64,000 nucleotides of DNA. It comes from Antedon mediterranea. Its lineage: Eukaryota; Echinodermata; Crinoidea; Comatulida; Antedonidae. Shown in pieces: positions 49,301 to 59,639 of the stretch (its first letter is position 1; each line of letters starts with the position of its first letter). Where the stretch lies: NCBI RefSeq assembly GCF_964355755.1, contig NC_092678.1, positions 21,238,922 through 21,302,921 on the forward strand, given 5' to 3'. The position numbers were made by a program, and so were the translations under genes. Under the pieces are notes generated by a model that worked only from the letters and a program-made list of their open reading frames with translations, was not told the DNA's origin and did not search any database.

Positions 49301-51834
49301 TTACTGTTCCCGCTCCATTATTTTGGTACCATTCATCTCATTTGCCTTCCTGTTTGATACCGTGCTTTCATTCTCTACATTGTTTATTCCAACAGGAACT
49401 GTTTTCCTGTATGTGGCCAACATGCTTTCCCTAACCTTGTGGATTAACTCCGGGACGTCGTCTTCCGTCAATCCCTTCGTTTCAAACGCCGGGAGTCCAA
49501 TCAAATTTATTGTCACTGCAGTGTAAATAGTAAATTATTTTGATTTAAATCGTTAAAAGTGGATGTGGTTGTGTGGACAAAGTGGTGGATGACATCACAC
49601 TTTTTTTACATACAGTGTCATTAATGATGACATCACAGAGTGGTGAATGACATCACACTTTTTCACATACAGTGTCATTAATGATGACATCACAGAGTGG
49701 TGAATGACATCACACTTTTTCACATACAGTATCATATCATTAATGATGACATCACAGAGTGGTGAATGACATCACACTTTTTCACATACAGTGTCATTAA
49801 TGACAACATCACCATCATGATGACATCACACTTGTATAAATACCTTTATTGAATGTCTGTGTTTTTATATTGTACATGTGTTTGTAGCATGACATCACCA
49901 CAGGAACAATAGGTACCTAGACAAAAGGAATAATAACAGGTTAACTAATAGTAACCACTTTTCAAAATGTTAGTGAACTGAAGCTTGTTGGTTAACATGC
50001 TTTAGTGACTAACATGCTTAGTGGACATTAGCATTAGTTCTTGCTTACCAATTCTGGGTACAAATCCTCATTTTTCTCATGGCCAAAATAGTACCACTAC
50101 CTATGACTTCACTTAAAAATAATAATTCAATAATTGGTGATTTGTACTAAAATTACATAATTAATATTTGTTGTTTTTTCTCTTTGTTTGAGCAACACCT
50201 TTTACCTGAGCTTGTATGGCCATATGGAAAGCACCCTTCTTAAACTCTCTCATATCAATATCCATGTTCATGGTTCGAGTCCCTTCAGGATACAACCACA
50301 GTTTCAACTAAAAAGAAGGAGGTATCAAACTTTATTTGACAAAAAAATATGTGCCCATATATAGACATGATAATGTCATACCACAACTATATTTGGGTAT
50401 ATCACTACCATATTAGGAGTTTGCTTTTTAACTGATCTAATATATGAAATGTTTATATGGTAAAAATGAACTTTAACCTTTTCCTCTTGCATCCTTCGTA
50501 CTACCTCTTGCATACATTTCCTTGATTTTTCTCTATTTTTTCTATCAACGAATACAACTCCGCTGAACAGACACCCTAGGCCTAGCGTACCCATATACTT
50601 AATGGATTCTTTAGCCAGAATAGTACAGGTTCCCCCGATGTGGTTCCATACATCAACAAGAGCTAACAGAAAAATAGTAATAAATATAAAATATATTGTG
50701 TATAAAAGTGTTTATATTATAAATAATTGTAGGACAATACACAGGGCTTATATCAGGACATTACACATACCCATTTGGTCCATTTCGCTTTGATGGTTGC
50801 TCACTATAACACATGATTCCTCTGTGTTCAGAACTTCCAAATTTTCACTTTTAATTTCCATATTGAAAAGAGTAAAAGTACGAACAAAGTGTTGTGCGTA
50901 TCGCCACCATCTGAAAAATCAAATTTCAAACATTGTATTTAATGAATATTAGAATCTATCAATATATGATAAACTGTAAAAGATTTTTTATATATTTTTA
51001 TTATAAAGTTGAAATAGAATTAGTTAAAATCTGGAAAACCATATCTATAATTTGAACAGCAAACACTAAAATAATAGTATATTTTTTATTAGAGCTGTTC
51101 TTGTTTGTTTTTAACATCAGGTGAGCATGAAGGAATTTAAGTTTATCAAAACAATCACTGAACAAAGAAGACTTGAAATATTTATTTGACTTAGCAATAC
51201 AGTACTAACTTTGCCAGTCATTGTTGCCATATTTATTATTTATATTAGGGGAAACGATTAAGATAAGAAATGAGCACGAGATAAAAACAGTTGTTTGACG
51301 AATCTAAACTACCTTTTTGATTTTAGTTAAACCAAAATAAAATGGGGAAATGTAAACTTAATGGAGTATGCTGAAACTTTAAAATTAATTTATAGCACTA
51401 CTGCTGCAATCACTAATCATTTTTATGCTATTACTAATTGTACTTAAAATAGAAACCATGGAGAGGGTAATTAACATTTGACCTGGAAAAAAACAAAACC
51501 ATCGTCTGATTATTATCTAGGCCTATCCAAAAAGAAACCAAACGTACACCAAAAAGGCCTATTACACGGACCAAATGTAGTGTCGCGCATTATAATTATA
51601 TAATAATAGACCAGGGTGCCTAGATTAGCGCATGATACCAATGCTAAACAACACTCACTTCATGTTGCGAACATCACCTGGCCTGGTAAAACTCTTCACA
51701 CAGACGACAAACCCGATCACTAGAAATATTAATAAAAAACAAATGTTCTTGATATGAAATCGCACAGTTTTGTTAAAATAACACAGAGAAGCAAGCAACA
51801 GAATAGCAGTTATAAAATAAGCAAGAATCCCCAT
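49301..51834 (-). CDS. Second 1-acyl-sn-glycerol-3-phosphate acyltransferase (AGPAT), six exons
   Basis: Same predicted reaction and ER location as its neighbour at 42187-47132. Exons are 51834-51659, 50910-50771, 50662-50478, 50307-50206, 49916-49844 and 49515-49301, with the identical phase series 2,1,0,0,1, giving 296 residues. N-terminal hydrophobic segments lie at about 3-20 and 31-47. Motifs: NHQSEMD (97-103, catalytic H98/D103), GVVFVDR (140-146), PEGTRT (174-179) and VPIVPVV (202-208). The C-terminus is shorter than in the paralogue and ends MEREQ. The donor of exon 3 is a weak gttaaag; it is chosen because it keeps the phase of the paralogue and is followed by the good acceptor ctttttag. 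The two copies are clearly diverged in sequence, so the duplication is old. Confidence 0.93.
49581..49815. repeat. 57 bp minisatellite, 4 units
   Basis: The unit starts agtggtgaatgacatcacac and contains acagtgtcattaatgatgac. Unit 3 is 5 bp longer than the others. It lies in intron 5 of the second AGPAT gene. Confidence 0.92.
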
Positions 51835-51919
51835 TTTGCTATAATTTGGGGAGATAAGAGGAGAACAACAGTCAAAACCACCGAACCGAGAAACTTTATG
51901 AATAATGAATGAATGTTTA

Positions 51920-51975
51920 TTTGTAGACGTCGCCCTCTATAATATGTAAGTTTGTAAACGTCGCCCTCTATATAT
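51920..51975. promoter_or_regulatory. Duplicated acgtcgccctctata upstream of the second AGPAT gene
   Basis: The phrase acgtcgccctctata occurs twice, about 30 bp apart, some 90-140 bp upstream of the AGPAT start codon. It could be a promoter element or the flank of the palindromic array that follows. Confidence 0.35.
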
Positions 51976-51989
51976 ATGTGTTATGCGCG

Positions 51990-52195
51990 ATTTGCGCAAC
52001 TTGAAATTGCGCAAAAAAATCCTTGCGCAATTTGAAATTGCGCAAAGAATTCTTGCGCAATTTCAAATTGCGCAAGGATTTTTTTGCGCAATTTCAAATG
52101 GCGCAAGAAAATCTTTGCGCAATTTTAAATTGCGCTGCACAATTTGTAAATTGCGCAAGATAGTTCTTGCGCAATATGACACCTTTGCGCATTTT
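51990..52195. repeat. Palindromic minisatellite with ten TTGCGCAA sites
   Basis: Alternating orientations of ttgcgcaatttgaaattgcg create a long imperfect palindrome centred on agaattct near 52047, with arms of over 40 bp. TTGCGCAA appears ten times in 205 bp. It lies between the divergently arranged second AGPAT and UBL4A genes. Confidence 0.9.
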
Positions 52196-52587
52196 GAAAA
52201 CGAACTGTAAATTTTCCCATACATGGCTAGGCTAGGCCTAGGCAGAGGAGTTTAAAATTTAGTATTTTATTATATAAATAAGACCATTTCAATGAAGATA
52301 ATGTTTAATACTCACTTTTTAAGTTTTTAATATTAGTTTAAGCTAGGCCATGTAACCTAGTCAGTATCAGTAGTCCAGACCCTAGCTAGGCTAGAGTAGT
52401 ATAGCCGTGCCCGCCTGGTGGAACACCACCGCTTCGTTTTCCTTCGTCGGTTCTTCGACGGTATGCTAACTTATAACAATATTTGCACTACTAAAATAAG
52501 GAAATGCGATATTTATCTTTAATTTTGAATCATTCTTAGAAATTACTATAAAAATATGGGTGTGCATGATTTCACAATCTGTCGAAA

Positions 52588-52720
52588 AACCTTGCGCAAT
52601 TTGCAGATTACTTGCGCAATTTAATACGTTGCTTGCGCAATTTGAAACACATGTTTCAATTCAAATTACGCAAGGATTTTTTTTGCGCAATTTCAAATTG
52701 CGCAAATCGTTCAAAGCGCG
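52588..52720. repeat. Second cluster of TTGCGCAA units
   Basis: Five more TTGCGCAA palindromes with the same flanking aattt are spread over 130 bp and end in aaagcgcgc. It is less regular than the first cluster and shares the phrase gcaaggattttttttgcgca. Confidence 0.85.
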
Positions 52721-53444
52721 CATAACAAATGTATGAAGCACCTATCAAAACAGTGATATTTTAATATTTTATTTGATTCCAATTGTATATTATAATAATT
52801 CTTAATCATCTACATATTTGTTTATTCAATCCAATTTTAAATGCGCAGCTCGTTAAAATCGCGCATTTTGTATTCTTATATAATTAAATTGATACCATCC
52901 ATACCATCAACTTTTGTTATTTTTCAATTCTTATATAACTTCTTGGAATAAATTAATAATGACTTAATGTCTGTTTTGATGATTTTCAGAATCTTTAATA
53001 AATCATGTTACACATATCATAGCCCCTTTAATTTTATATTTAAACTTTAATGCTAAAAAATCAATTAAAATTTTCAAAAAAATAATATGTAGCATAATGG
53101 GATTTTCCCTCTTATAGTCGCTTATCCAGACGCTTTGGTTTTAATTTGACACAATTATTATGTATAAATAAAGGCATCTGTTCATCAAAAATGTTATAGA
53201 ATAGTGTAATACTATTTATAAATATGAATACAGTTTTTCCTAACTTAAAATAAAAGTCTCATAAAGATTTAGGGTACAATGAATGTAAAAATGTTTGTGG
53301 GCAACGTCTGGTTTCAGCCAGCAGGTGATAAAAATAAAAATTGATTTCTGTTGTGGATTCGAACGATTTTTCAGTGTGTCGCATTCCGGTATTTCACGTA
53401 CGCAACTAGGCTAGGCCCAGTTCGGGAAGGAAGAATTTCTTCTA
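52721..53444. other. AT-rich stretch and UBL4A upstream region
   Basis: No gene was seen between 52721 and 53380. The last 65 bp before the UBL4A start are less AT-rich and contain cattccggtatttcacgtac, a plausible core promoter or 5' UTR. Confidence 0.4.
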
Positions 53445-54756
53445 ATGATGATTTTAACTGTAAAAATACTACCAGGCGGAAGAAAAGAATGTTCAATAGA
53501 GGTATATAGTATATAGGAATTGAAAGTACATTAATTTATTGAAAATATATGATATTTAACCTGTTTATTTCGTTTAATTTAGACCACTTCCCGTGAATGG
53601 GTTGGTAGCTAAATCACCACCAGCAGACGCTGGTGCTGGCGTGAGGATGGTACTACTACTAGGCCTAGCTTAGACTTGCCTTCTAGGCCTGGGTATTAGT
53701 AGTTAAAACTACTAATGTAATAATATGTTTTTCTTTTGAGGTAATGAACCAAGAATCAATTTTATCGGTTAAGAGAATGGTAGCAAGAGAGCTTGATGTT
53801 CCTGTCCATCTTCAGAGATTAGTTTTTAGGGGAAAGACTTTATCAGGTTGGTATTTGATCCGATTTGAATTGAAATCACAACTTTGCTATTTATTTTTAT
53901 TATTGTGGTATGTACTTGTCAATTGTATGGCCCACTATACAACCCCTGGAGAGCTGCATCATTTGTCCGATGTACGTCATACCTTATTAATAATAATATT
54001 ATGAATACCATGATGCACCCCTGTGTGATACCCACTATATAAAATGTGACCATTATATAATTCTGTCTGTTGTATCCATAATACATTCAAATGAACTTAC
54101 AGATAGCCTAATTAATTAAATTGAGACAATTATTTTATTGTTATTAATTAAATAACCATTGCCCTCTGAATGCAGGTTGGCCATAATATTATAATAATTG
54201 GCCACATATATTTCCCCTCGTTTGTTGAAATGTTTCCATTAATAGAGGTGTCCCAACCAAGGAGTTTTCTATTGTATTCTGAATTATACTTATATACGTT
54301 TTTGTTTTAGATGGATCAGCTTTGAATGACTACAATATAGGTCCCAATACAAAGATACACCTTGTGGTAAGAAAACCAGAATCTGAAAATGACCCACTAA
54401 GTACATCAAAAATAGGAACATCTACAGAATTTTGGGAAAAACTGCGTTCAAAACTTTGTAAGCATTTTTCACAAGAAGATGCCGAAAAGGTTCTTCATCA
54501 ATATAAATTGGTAAGGACCCTGTTTTTTAACAATATTTCTAGGAATTTTTCTTCAATTGTGGTGAGATTTAGAGGTGTCAATATCCTAACCCTATTTATA
54601 ATAAAAAGTGTACCACTACCTTCACATGAATAATAAAACTCTTTTTATTTGCAGCAATTTTCTTCAGATCTTAGCAATCTTAGTCTTGGAGACATTGAAA
54701 GGTTAGCATTAAAACATGAAAACAAAGACACAGACCAAGCAGGACCGTCCAGCTAG
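53445..54756 (+). CDS. UBL4A: Ubiquitin-like protein 4A (GET5 homologue), four exons
   Basis: Component of the cytosolic BAG6-UBL4A-GET4 complex that hands tail-anchored proteins to the TRC40/GET3 pathway (family knowledge). Exons are 53445-53501, 53741-53846, 54311-54510 and 54655-54756, phases 0, 1, 0, giving 154 residues; human UBL4A has about 157. The N-terminal ubiquitin-like fold (residues 2-75) has MILTVKILPGGRKECSIE, LQRLVFRGKTLSDGSALNDY and IHLVV. The C-terminal TUGS helix region that binds BAG6 spans about 95-145, with HFSQEDAEKVLHQ and LSLGDIERLA. Two consecutive ATGs start the frame; the second gives the closer family match. Reading through intron 2 or 3 makes longer open frames that are artefacts. 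Exon 1 is only 19 codons and was found by matching the donor gtatat and the missing first beta-strand. Confidence 0.93.
54165..54262. mobile_element. Fragment of the second MITE family
   Basis: Partial copy in intron 2 of UBL4A, recognised by aggttggccataat and attaatagaggtgtccca. Confidence 0.4.
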
Positions 54757-54769
54757 TACATCGCTGACA

Positions 54770-54925
54770 GTTTCTAGGCCTAAGACTCCCAGGGCCTAGA
54801 AAAGTGGGAAATTTCTAGGCCTAAGACTCCCAGGGCCTAGAAAAGTGGGACATTTCTAGGCCTAAGACTCCCAGGACGTGCCTAGAAAAGGTAGACCATT
54901 TCTAGGCCTAGACTCCCAGGGCCTC
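54770..54925. repeat. Tandem repeat, about 41 bp unit, 3-4 copies
   Basis: The unit is tttctaggcctaagactccc followed by agggcctagaaaagtggg, located just after the UBL4A stop and probably in its 3' UTR. It contains the taggccta word typical of this genome. Confidence 0.9.
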
Positions 54926-55747
54926 ACGATTCAAACTCTCTGGATTTCTTGGTTGTTCAGTCTGGTTAACTAAGGTTTAAATCAGCATTGAAGCAACACA
55001 AACAATTGTGGTGTTTTGGGCATTTTTATCTTTTTTCACTTATTGCCCACTACATCATTTTGGTTTGTATATGTACAGTGTATACTACAATTCCTTTACA
55101 GACAGCCATATTTTGTATTAAGTAAACAGAGCATAAGAAATATAAGACAGGTATATGTCCTGTCATTACATAAGTATGTTTTGTAGCAAACTTATTTACC
55201 AATAGCTTGATGCATACAATGTGCATGAAACATAATTTTTGCCTGAAAAAATCCATATTTATAATAATAATACTTTATTTTAAAAACTATGTACTACTGG
55301 TTTGGATCTGCCAATTGAACATAAAAATGGGTCTGTTTTGCCTGTATCATAGACGCTAAGCTAATACAGGCGCCACATGATGTAATATTTTACAAATTAT
55401 GCGAGAGATACAGTACCGACCGTATGTAAACATAGGGGGGTGTTTTTTAGACCATAAAAAATTCAAGTTAAAATCGAGAACATTAAATGCAAGATTTGTA
55501 AATATGCAAATTCACAACTTGCCTAATACATTTTGCGTATTTTTCAGGCTTAGGATTTTAAAGTATCATGTTTTAGTACACCATAAATACTTACTAAATA
55601 TTAATAGCTGCAATGTGTATAAAACGGTTGTTGGGTTGATATGAAAATCCTTGTATGTATTATTATATATTTAAACATTTAATTAAAAACATGATTTTGA
55701 TTTGATTTCTTATAATTATAGCAGAAGATATTCTCTAATTTGAGCTA

Positions 55748-55812
55748 AGCTCTGTCTACACTATCAAACTAGTTCAAAAAAGTAAGATGAAGTTTGATAG
55801 TATAGACAGAGC
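55748..55812. mobile_element. Palindromic MITE, shortest copy (65 bp)
   Basis: Two arms of about 28 bp, agctctgtctacactatcaa and its complement, are joined by a short centre. The internal part of the longer copies is missing, so this is almost a pure hairpin. Confidence 0.85.
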
Positions 55813-56189
55813 ATTGGTCTATTTATATGATACAATAAATTAAGATTTAATTTTGATATCTGTCTGATTGTTCGCCTCCTAATTTGAAATTAAACATATA
55901 CAGGTATTATTAAAAAGCATTTTTAATATTCATAATAGTAAAATTAGAAAAAGAAAGATTCTGTTATTATAACAACAAGTCTTTACTATACTTATTTGTA
56001 AATACATTTCAACCATGAAAATTGTGTTTTAATTCAATTCAAATAGAAAGGATGTTTACTTTTAAAAATTGAATCTTACAAAAATTGGTTCAACCATGTT
56101 GGGCGTGGTCTTATACAATTTGGTGGTTATGGAAAATGCAGTTGTATGTTGTTGTATGATTTTCTTTATAATATTGATATTAAAATAAT

Positions 56190-56318
56190 CAGTAGAACCT
56201 CTATTAAGAGGACACTTTTCCGCGGAACAAGCGGATGAAAGATATGTTTCAACACCATGGCCAACCTCTATTAAAGGGACACTTTGTCCTGAAGGTGTCC
56301 CCTAATAGGGTTCTGTAC
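56190..56318. mobile_element. Second MITE family, clearest copy
   Basis: The ends cagtagaacctctatta and taatagggttctgtac are inverted repeats with few mismatches. The interior repeats the phrase ggccaacctctattaaaggg and ends tcctgaaggtgtccccta. Confidence 0.7.
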
Positions 56319-57094
56319 TTTATAAATTTAGTGATAATAGTAATACTAATTTTCATATTTTAAATCAATAAATGTGTAGTATTTTTTTGTTTTGTATTAA
56401 GTACAGTGAACTTTCCTAAGACTTAGCACATTGGGCTAGCCCACCCGCAAGAATTTGCAAGCCTTGAGACATTTAATAAAATTGTGGTTTTCGGAGACTA
56501 CTGTAGAGTATTCTAAAGCTGGTCTGTCTACACTGTCCAACTTTATGGGATATTTTATGTTTTTCTTGGATGGGGTATGACATCATGTCCATCGCAATTT
56601 TTTGTCATAAAGTTTGAAGGGCTTCAGAGTGGGATGGAACCCGTAGCTGAAGATAAGGCAGCCAGAAGTCATTTCTGGAAAAAGAGATGTTTTGAACCAC
56701 ATTGTCACATTTCTCGATAACTGCATTTTATAATTTCTCATTACCACTGAATTCCTTGCCGAAAATAGAATCATATTCATGCATCCTCTTTCAATTTTTC
56801 AAATAACTGTTGAGTTGATTACCCTTTCTTTTTATTTGACTTTATATCTAATTCTATTTTACACCCATGTTATTGCGTTATAATAGCAGAAATGTTATTA
56901 CATTTTGACAAACTTTAGCAAAAGCCTGTGTAGTAATTTATATGAAATATTGCGTTATTATTCTGTTGTAATTTCAGTAAGAAATATTTTTTTAATATAT
57001 TGTGGCTCATTTTGTGCAAATCCATTATTCAGTCAGTATGAGTTAATAAAGAATAGGATAAATATAATTCCACAATTTGTTGTTTCTTATTTAT

Positions 57095-59262
57095 CAGGGC
57101 TGCAAATTAACTTTTTTACTTGGTAGCACTATCAAATTTGTATGATGGCTCATAATAATTTTTGGTAGCACCACCAATTTTTTTAGTAGCACCTTTTCAT
57201 CGACAACTAACCCCTTTCCCTCAAACCCCATTCCGCACAGATCCGTTTTTAGTAGTTGGGGGGGGGGGGGGGAGTGTATAAAAATGAGAGCCCCCCCCCC
57301 CCCCGCGCTGGGGGGGGGGGGATTTTTAAGTAATTATAGGTTGTTTCAATCGATTTCTGAGCTCATAAATTGGGTTATGCACATTTTAGGCACTGGTTCT
57401 GATGCGCCACTTATATTCACGCAAGATCTATTCTTTTTACGGTACAGAAAGAAATTACTGGTTTGTATGTAACCTTTCGTAGCCTACCCGTAAATAGATC
57501 GTAGGTCATTGTTCTCTAAACGTATCCTGCAATTTACAAAGTACTGTTCGTTGCCTACGATGTATTGTTGTTTATGATAATATCTATGCGTCGATACACC
57601 AATGTCATCGCCTTTAATAGGAGCATGAACAATGGAAACAAACATGTATTGTTGGCTAATTAAAATCCTAGAAGACGTTAATTTTTGTAGCCGCCCTACA
57701 CATCGATTGTCCTAATTTGACAGGACATCCGCCGACGAGACGACATCGGACCCCGAGGCCCTCAACTCACGCAGAGAGAGTTTCGGCGGCCTACATGATT
57801 CAATCCGGCCATTCAACCCTACCTTGGTTTTTAGCGAATTATAAAAACAACAACACCTTGGCTAGGACACCAACAAAATATATGCAAAATAAATATATAT
57901 TCCATGAAGATTTAACATAGGCCTTTGTAAATTATTATATTACGATAAAAGGCCCGACCAGAATTTGGAGGGGAAAAACGTGCGAATCGTGGGAACAGTT
58001 TAGAGCTGTATTACGTTTCATGTGACGCAAAATTCAGGTACAAGTACTGTACTCTGTTTTGTAGCCACGCGAGAGGTTTGCGGTGGTAAAACACAGAGTA
58101 TCGCATTTCATGACATGTGACCAAAAAACTAGGTCTGTATTAATTACGGTCTTCTGTCGGCAGTCTTTTTGAGCGACCGATTGAACGTTCTGATCAGGGA
58201 GTCTTATTTTACAACTCCCTGTTCTGATACTATATTTAGAATGAATTTTTTACGATATTTTTGTTTGCATATGTTTTTGGATCGACTGGACGTTCGCTAT
58301 ATTATTTTTATTAGTTGGCATAGTTCATTGTGTTGGATCGTGTCTCTACGTTTACATTGTGGGAAATTTATATTCGCCGCTGAGAGTAAAAAAACACACG
58401 AATGAAACATCTACGAATAAAAAATATTATATTATATATTTCTTAGTAATGTACAAATTGGTCCTCCTCCGCCAGTCAAAATTAACACATCAAATAATAA
58501 TTTTCACACCTTGTTACTTACTAAGAACATCGTGAGGTTGTTTATTGAGGTTACTAACGAAGCCAAACAATGTAACCTACAAAGCCAACAACGTAGCCTG
58601 TTTTATCTACGAAGCTACTTCGTAGGAAAGTTGCGGTATTTTCTCTGATATATAATTTTCGATAATCAGAATCTGGAATAAAGTATTAAATCTACCGATA
58701 AATAATACTGCTGTTTAATCTATATAATGAATAGATATTATTATATATATTATACTGCCTAAAAATGCTGATGGCTGCGCGGCGACAATCCTTTGTATCT
58801 GCCGCGCCCGCCCTGGCTAACTTCTGTGTACGGCGGTACAATTGTTTTTTTATATTCCTTCTTTAAAACGGAGGTGATTTTCCACGAGGTTTGTGTCGTC
58901 CGCGCGTCACACTGTGCTGTGTGTTTGGTGTCCTTTTGTGTGATTGGGTAAGGCAGCATGCAATAAATGGACGAACTTCCAATCACAACGAGTGTAAAAT
59001 GTTTAGGGGCTTTGTACGCTTGAATGAACCTAACTCCTTTGCGCCGGCGGTGACTAGTGGAAACTCCTGAGCCTTCCGTAGTAGAGAGATTAAATTACAA
59101 CACAGTGTTTGAAATAGGGAAAACACACCTAACTTCAATTTGAAACAACTCGCACAAGCAGACGATCTTGTCGCGCCATGCGCGACCTATTCTGTTTCTT
59201 TAGTCGCAAACAGAAAAATTAGGTCGCAAATGCGACCAAATACCCCTTAATTTGCAGCCCTG
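57095..59262. mobile_element. Candidate DNA transposon with 16 bp TIRs, 2,168 bp
   Basis: The left end cagggctgcaaattaa (57095-57110) is matched perfectly and inverted at 59247-59262. The CAGGG start recalls hAT elements (family knowledge). The flanking 8 bp, ttatttat and tttatcat, match at five positions, so a target duplication is possible but decayed. Inside are G and C homopolymer tracts, several short inverted segments and gtcgcaaatgcgacc near the right end. No transposase reading frame is seen, so the element would be non-autonomous. Confidence 0.65.
57258..57321. repeat. G15 / C14 / G12 homopolymer cluster
   Basis: Fifteen G at 57258-57272, fourteen C at 57291-57304 and twelve G at 57310-57321. 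Either G-tract could pair with the C-tract, and the G-tracts could form quadruplexes. Lengths in an assembly are unreliable here. Confidence 0.9.
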
Positions 59263-59536
59263 TTTATCATTCAATACTTAGCTATTAATAATAATTTAAT
59301 ATATGAATATATTGCATAAACAATTAATACAGTATTAATTTTTTAAATAATATTGTATTAATTTATTTAATTATATTATATAAATTGATTGATGAGAGGA
59401 AATCATGTGTTGAGATAAGAAAAAAAGATCAGAGAAAACTTCCCGAATATGTCTGACCTCTCTCATTGGGCAAAGGAAGTGTGACGTCAGCCATAATGTG
59501 TATCTTGTCATCTGAGTCGCGAATGGCTATTGTAAG
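59263..59536. other. AT-rich spacer with a gaaaacttcccgaa site
   Basis: The phrase gaaaacttcccgaa occurs at 59434 and again at 61711 in the same orientation, outside the inverted block described next. Otherwise it is AT-rich sequence. Confidence 0.4.
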
Positions 59537-59630
59537 CAAAGATCGTATAGCGCCACGTAGTGGCGCAAGATATGGAACTGACGCTCGAAAAATGATAATT
59601 CCATGGGCAGCCATTCCGGCAAGCGGATTA
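59537..59630 (+). promoter_or_regulatory. Left copy of an inverted promoter-like block
   Basis: About 90 bp that match the reverse complement of 61796-61901. It contains the hairpin gcgccacgtagtggcgc (59550-59566). On the minus strand it contains cttgccggaatggctgccca, where CCGGAA fits an ETS site and AATGGC a YY1-like site (motif knowledge). Confidence 0.6.
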
Positions 59631-59639
59631 CCCAGTAGG

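Larger units (their letters stand above)
54930..57090. other. AT-rich intergenic stretch with two MITEs
   Basis: No gene was supported. It holds MITE copies at 55748-55812 and 56190-56318 and a degraded palindromic MITE near 56519-56625 (ctgtctacactgtccaactt and cataaagtttgaagggct). Confidence 0.45.

Noticed and set aside
57284-58405. Short open frames inside the candidate transposon
   Set aside because: They show no transposase motifs and one begins in a homopolymer tract.
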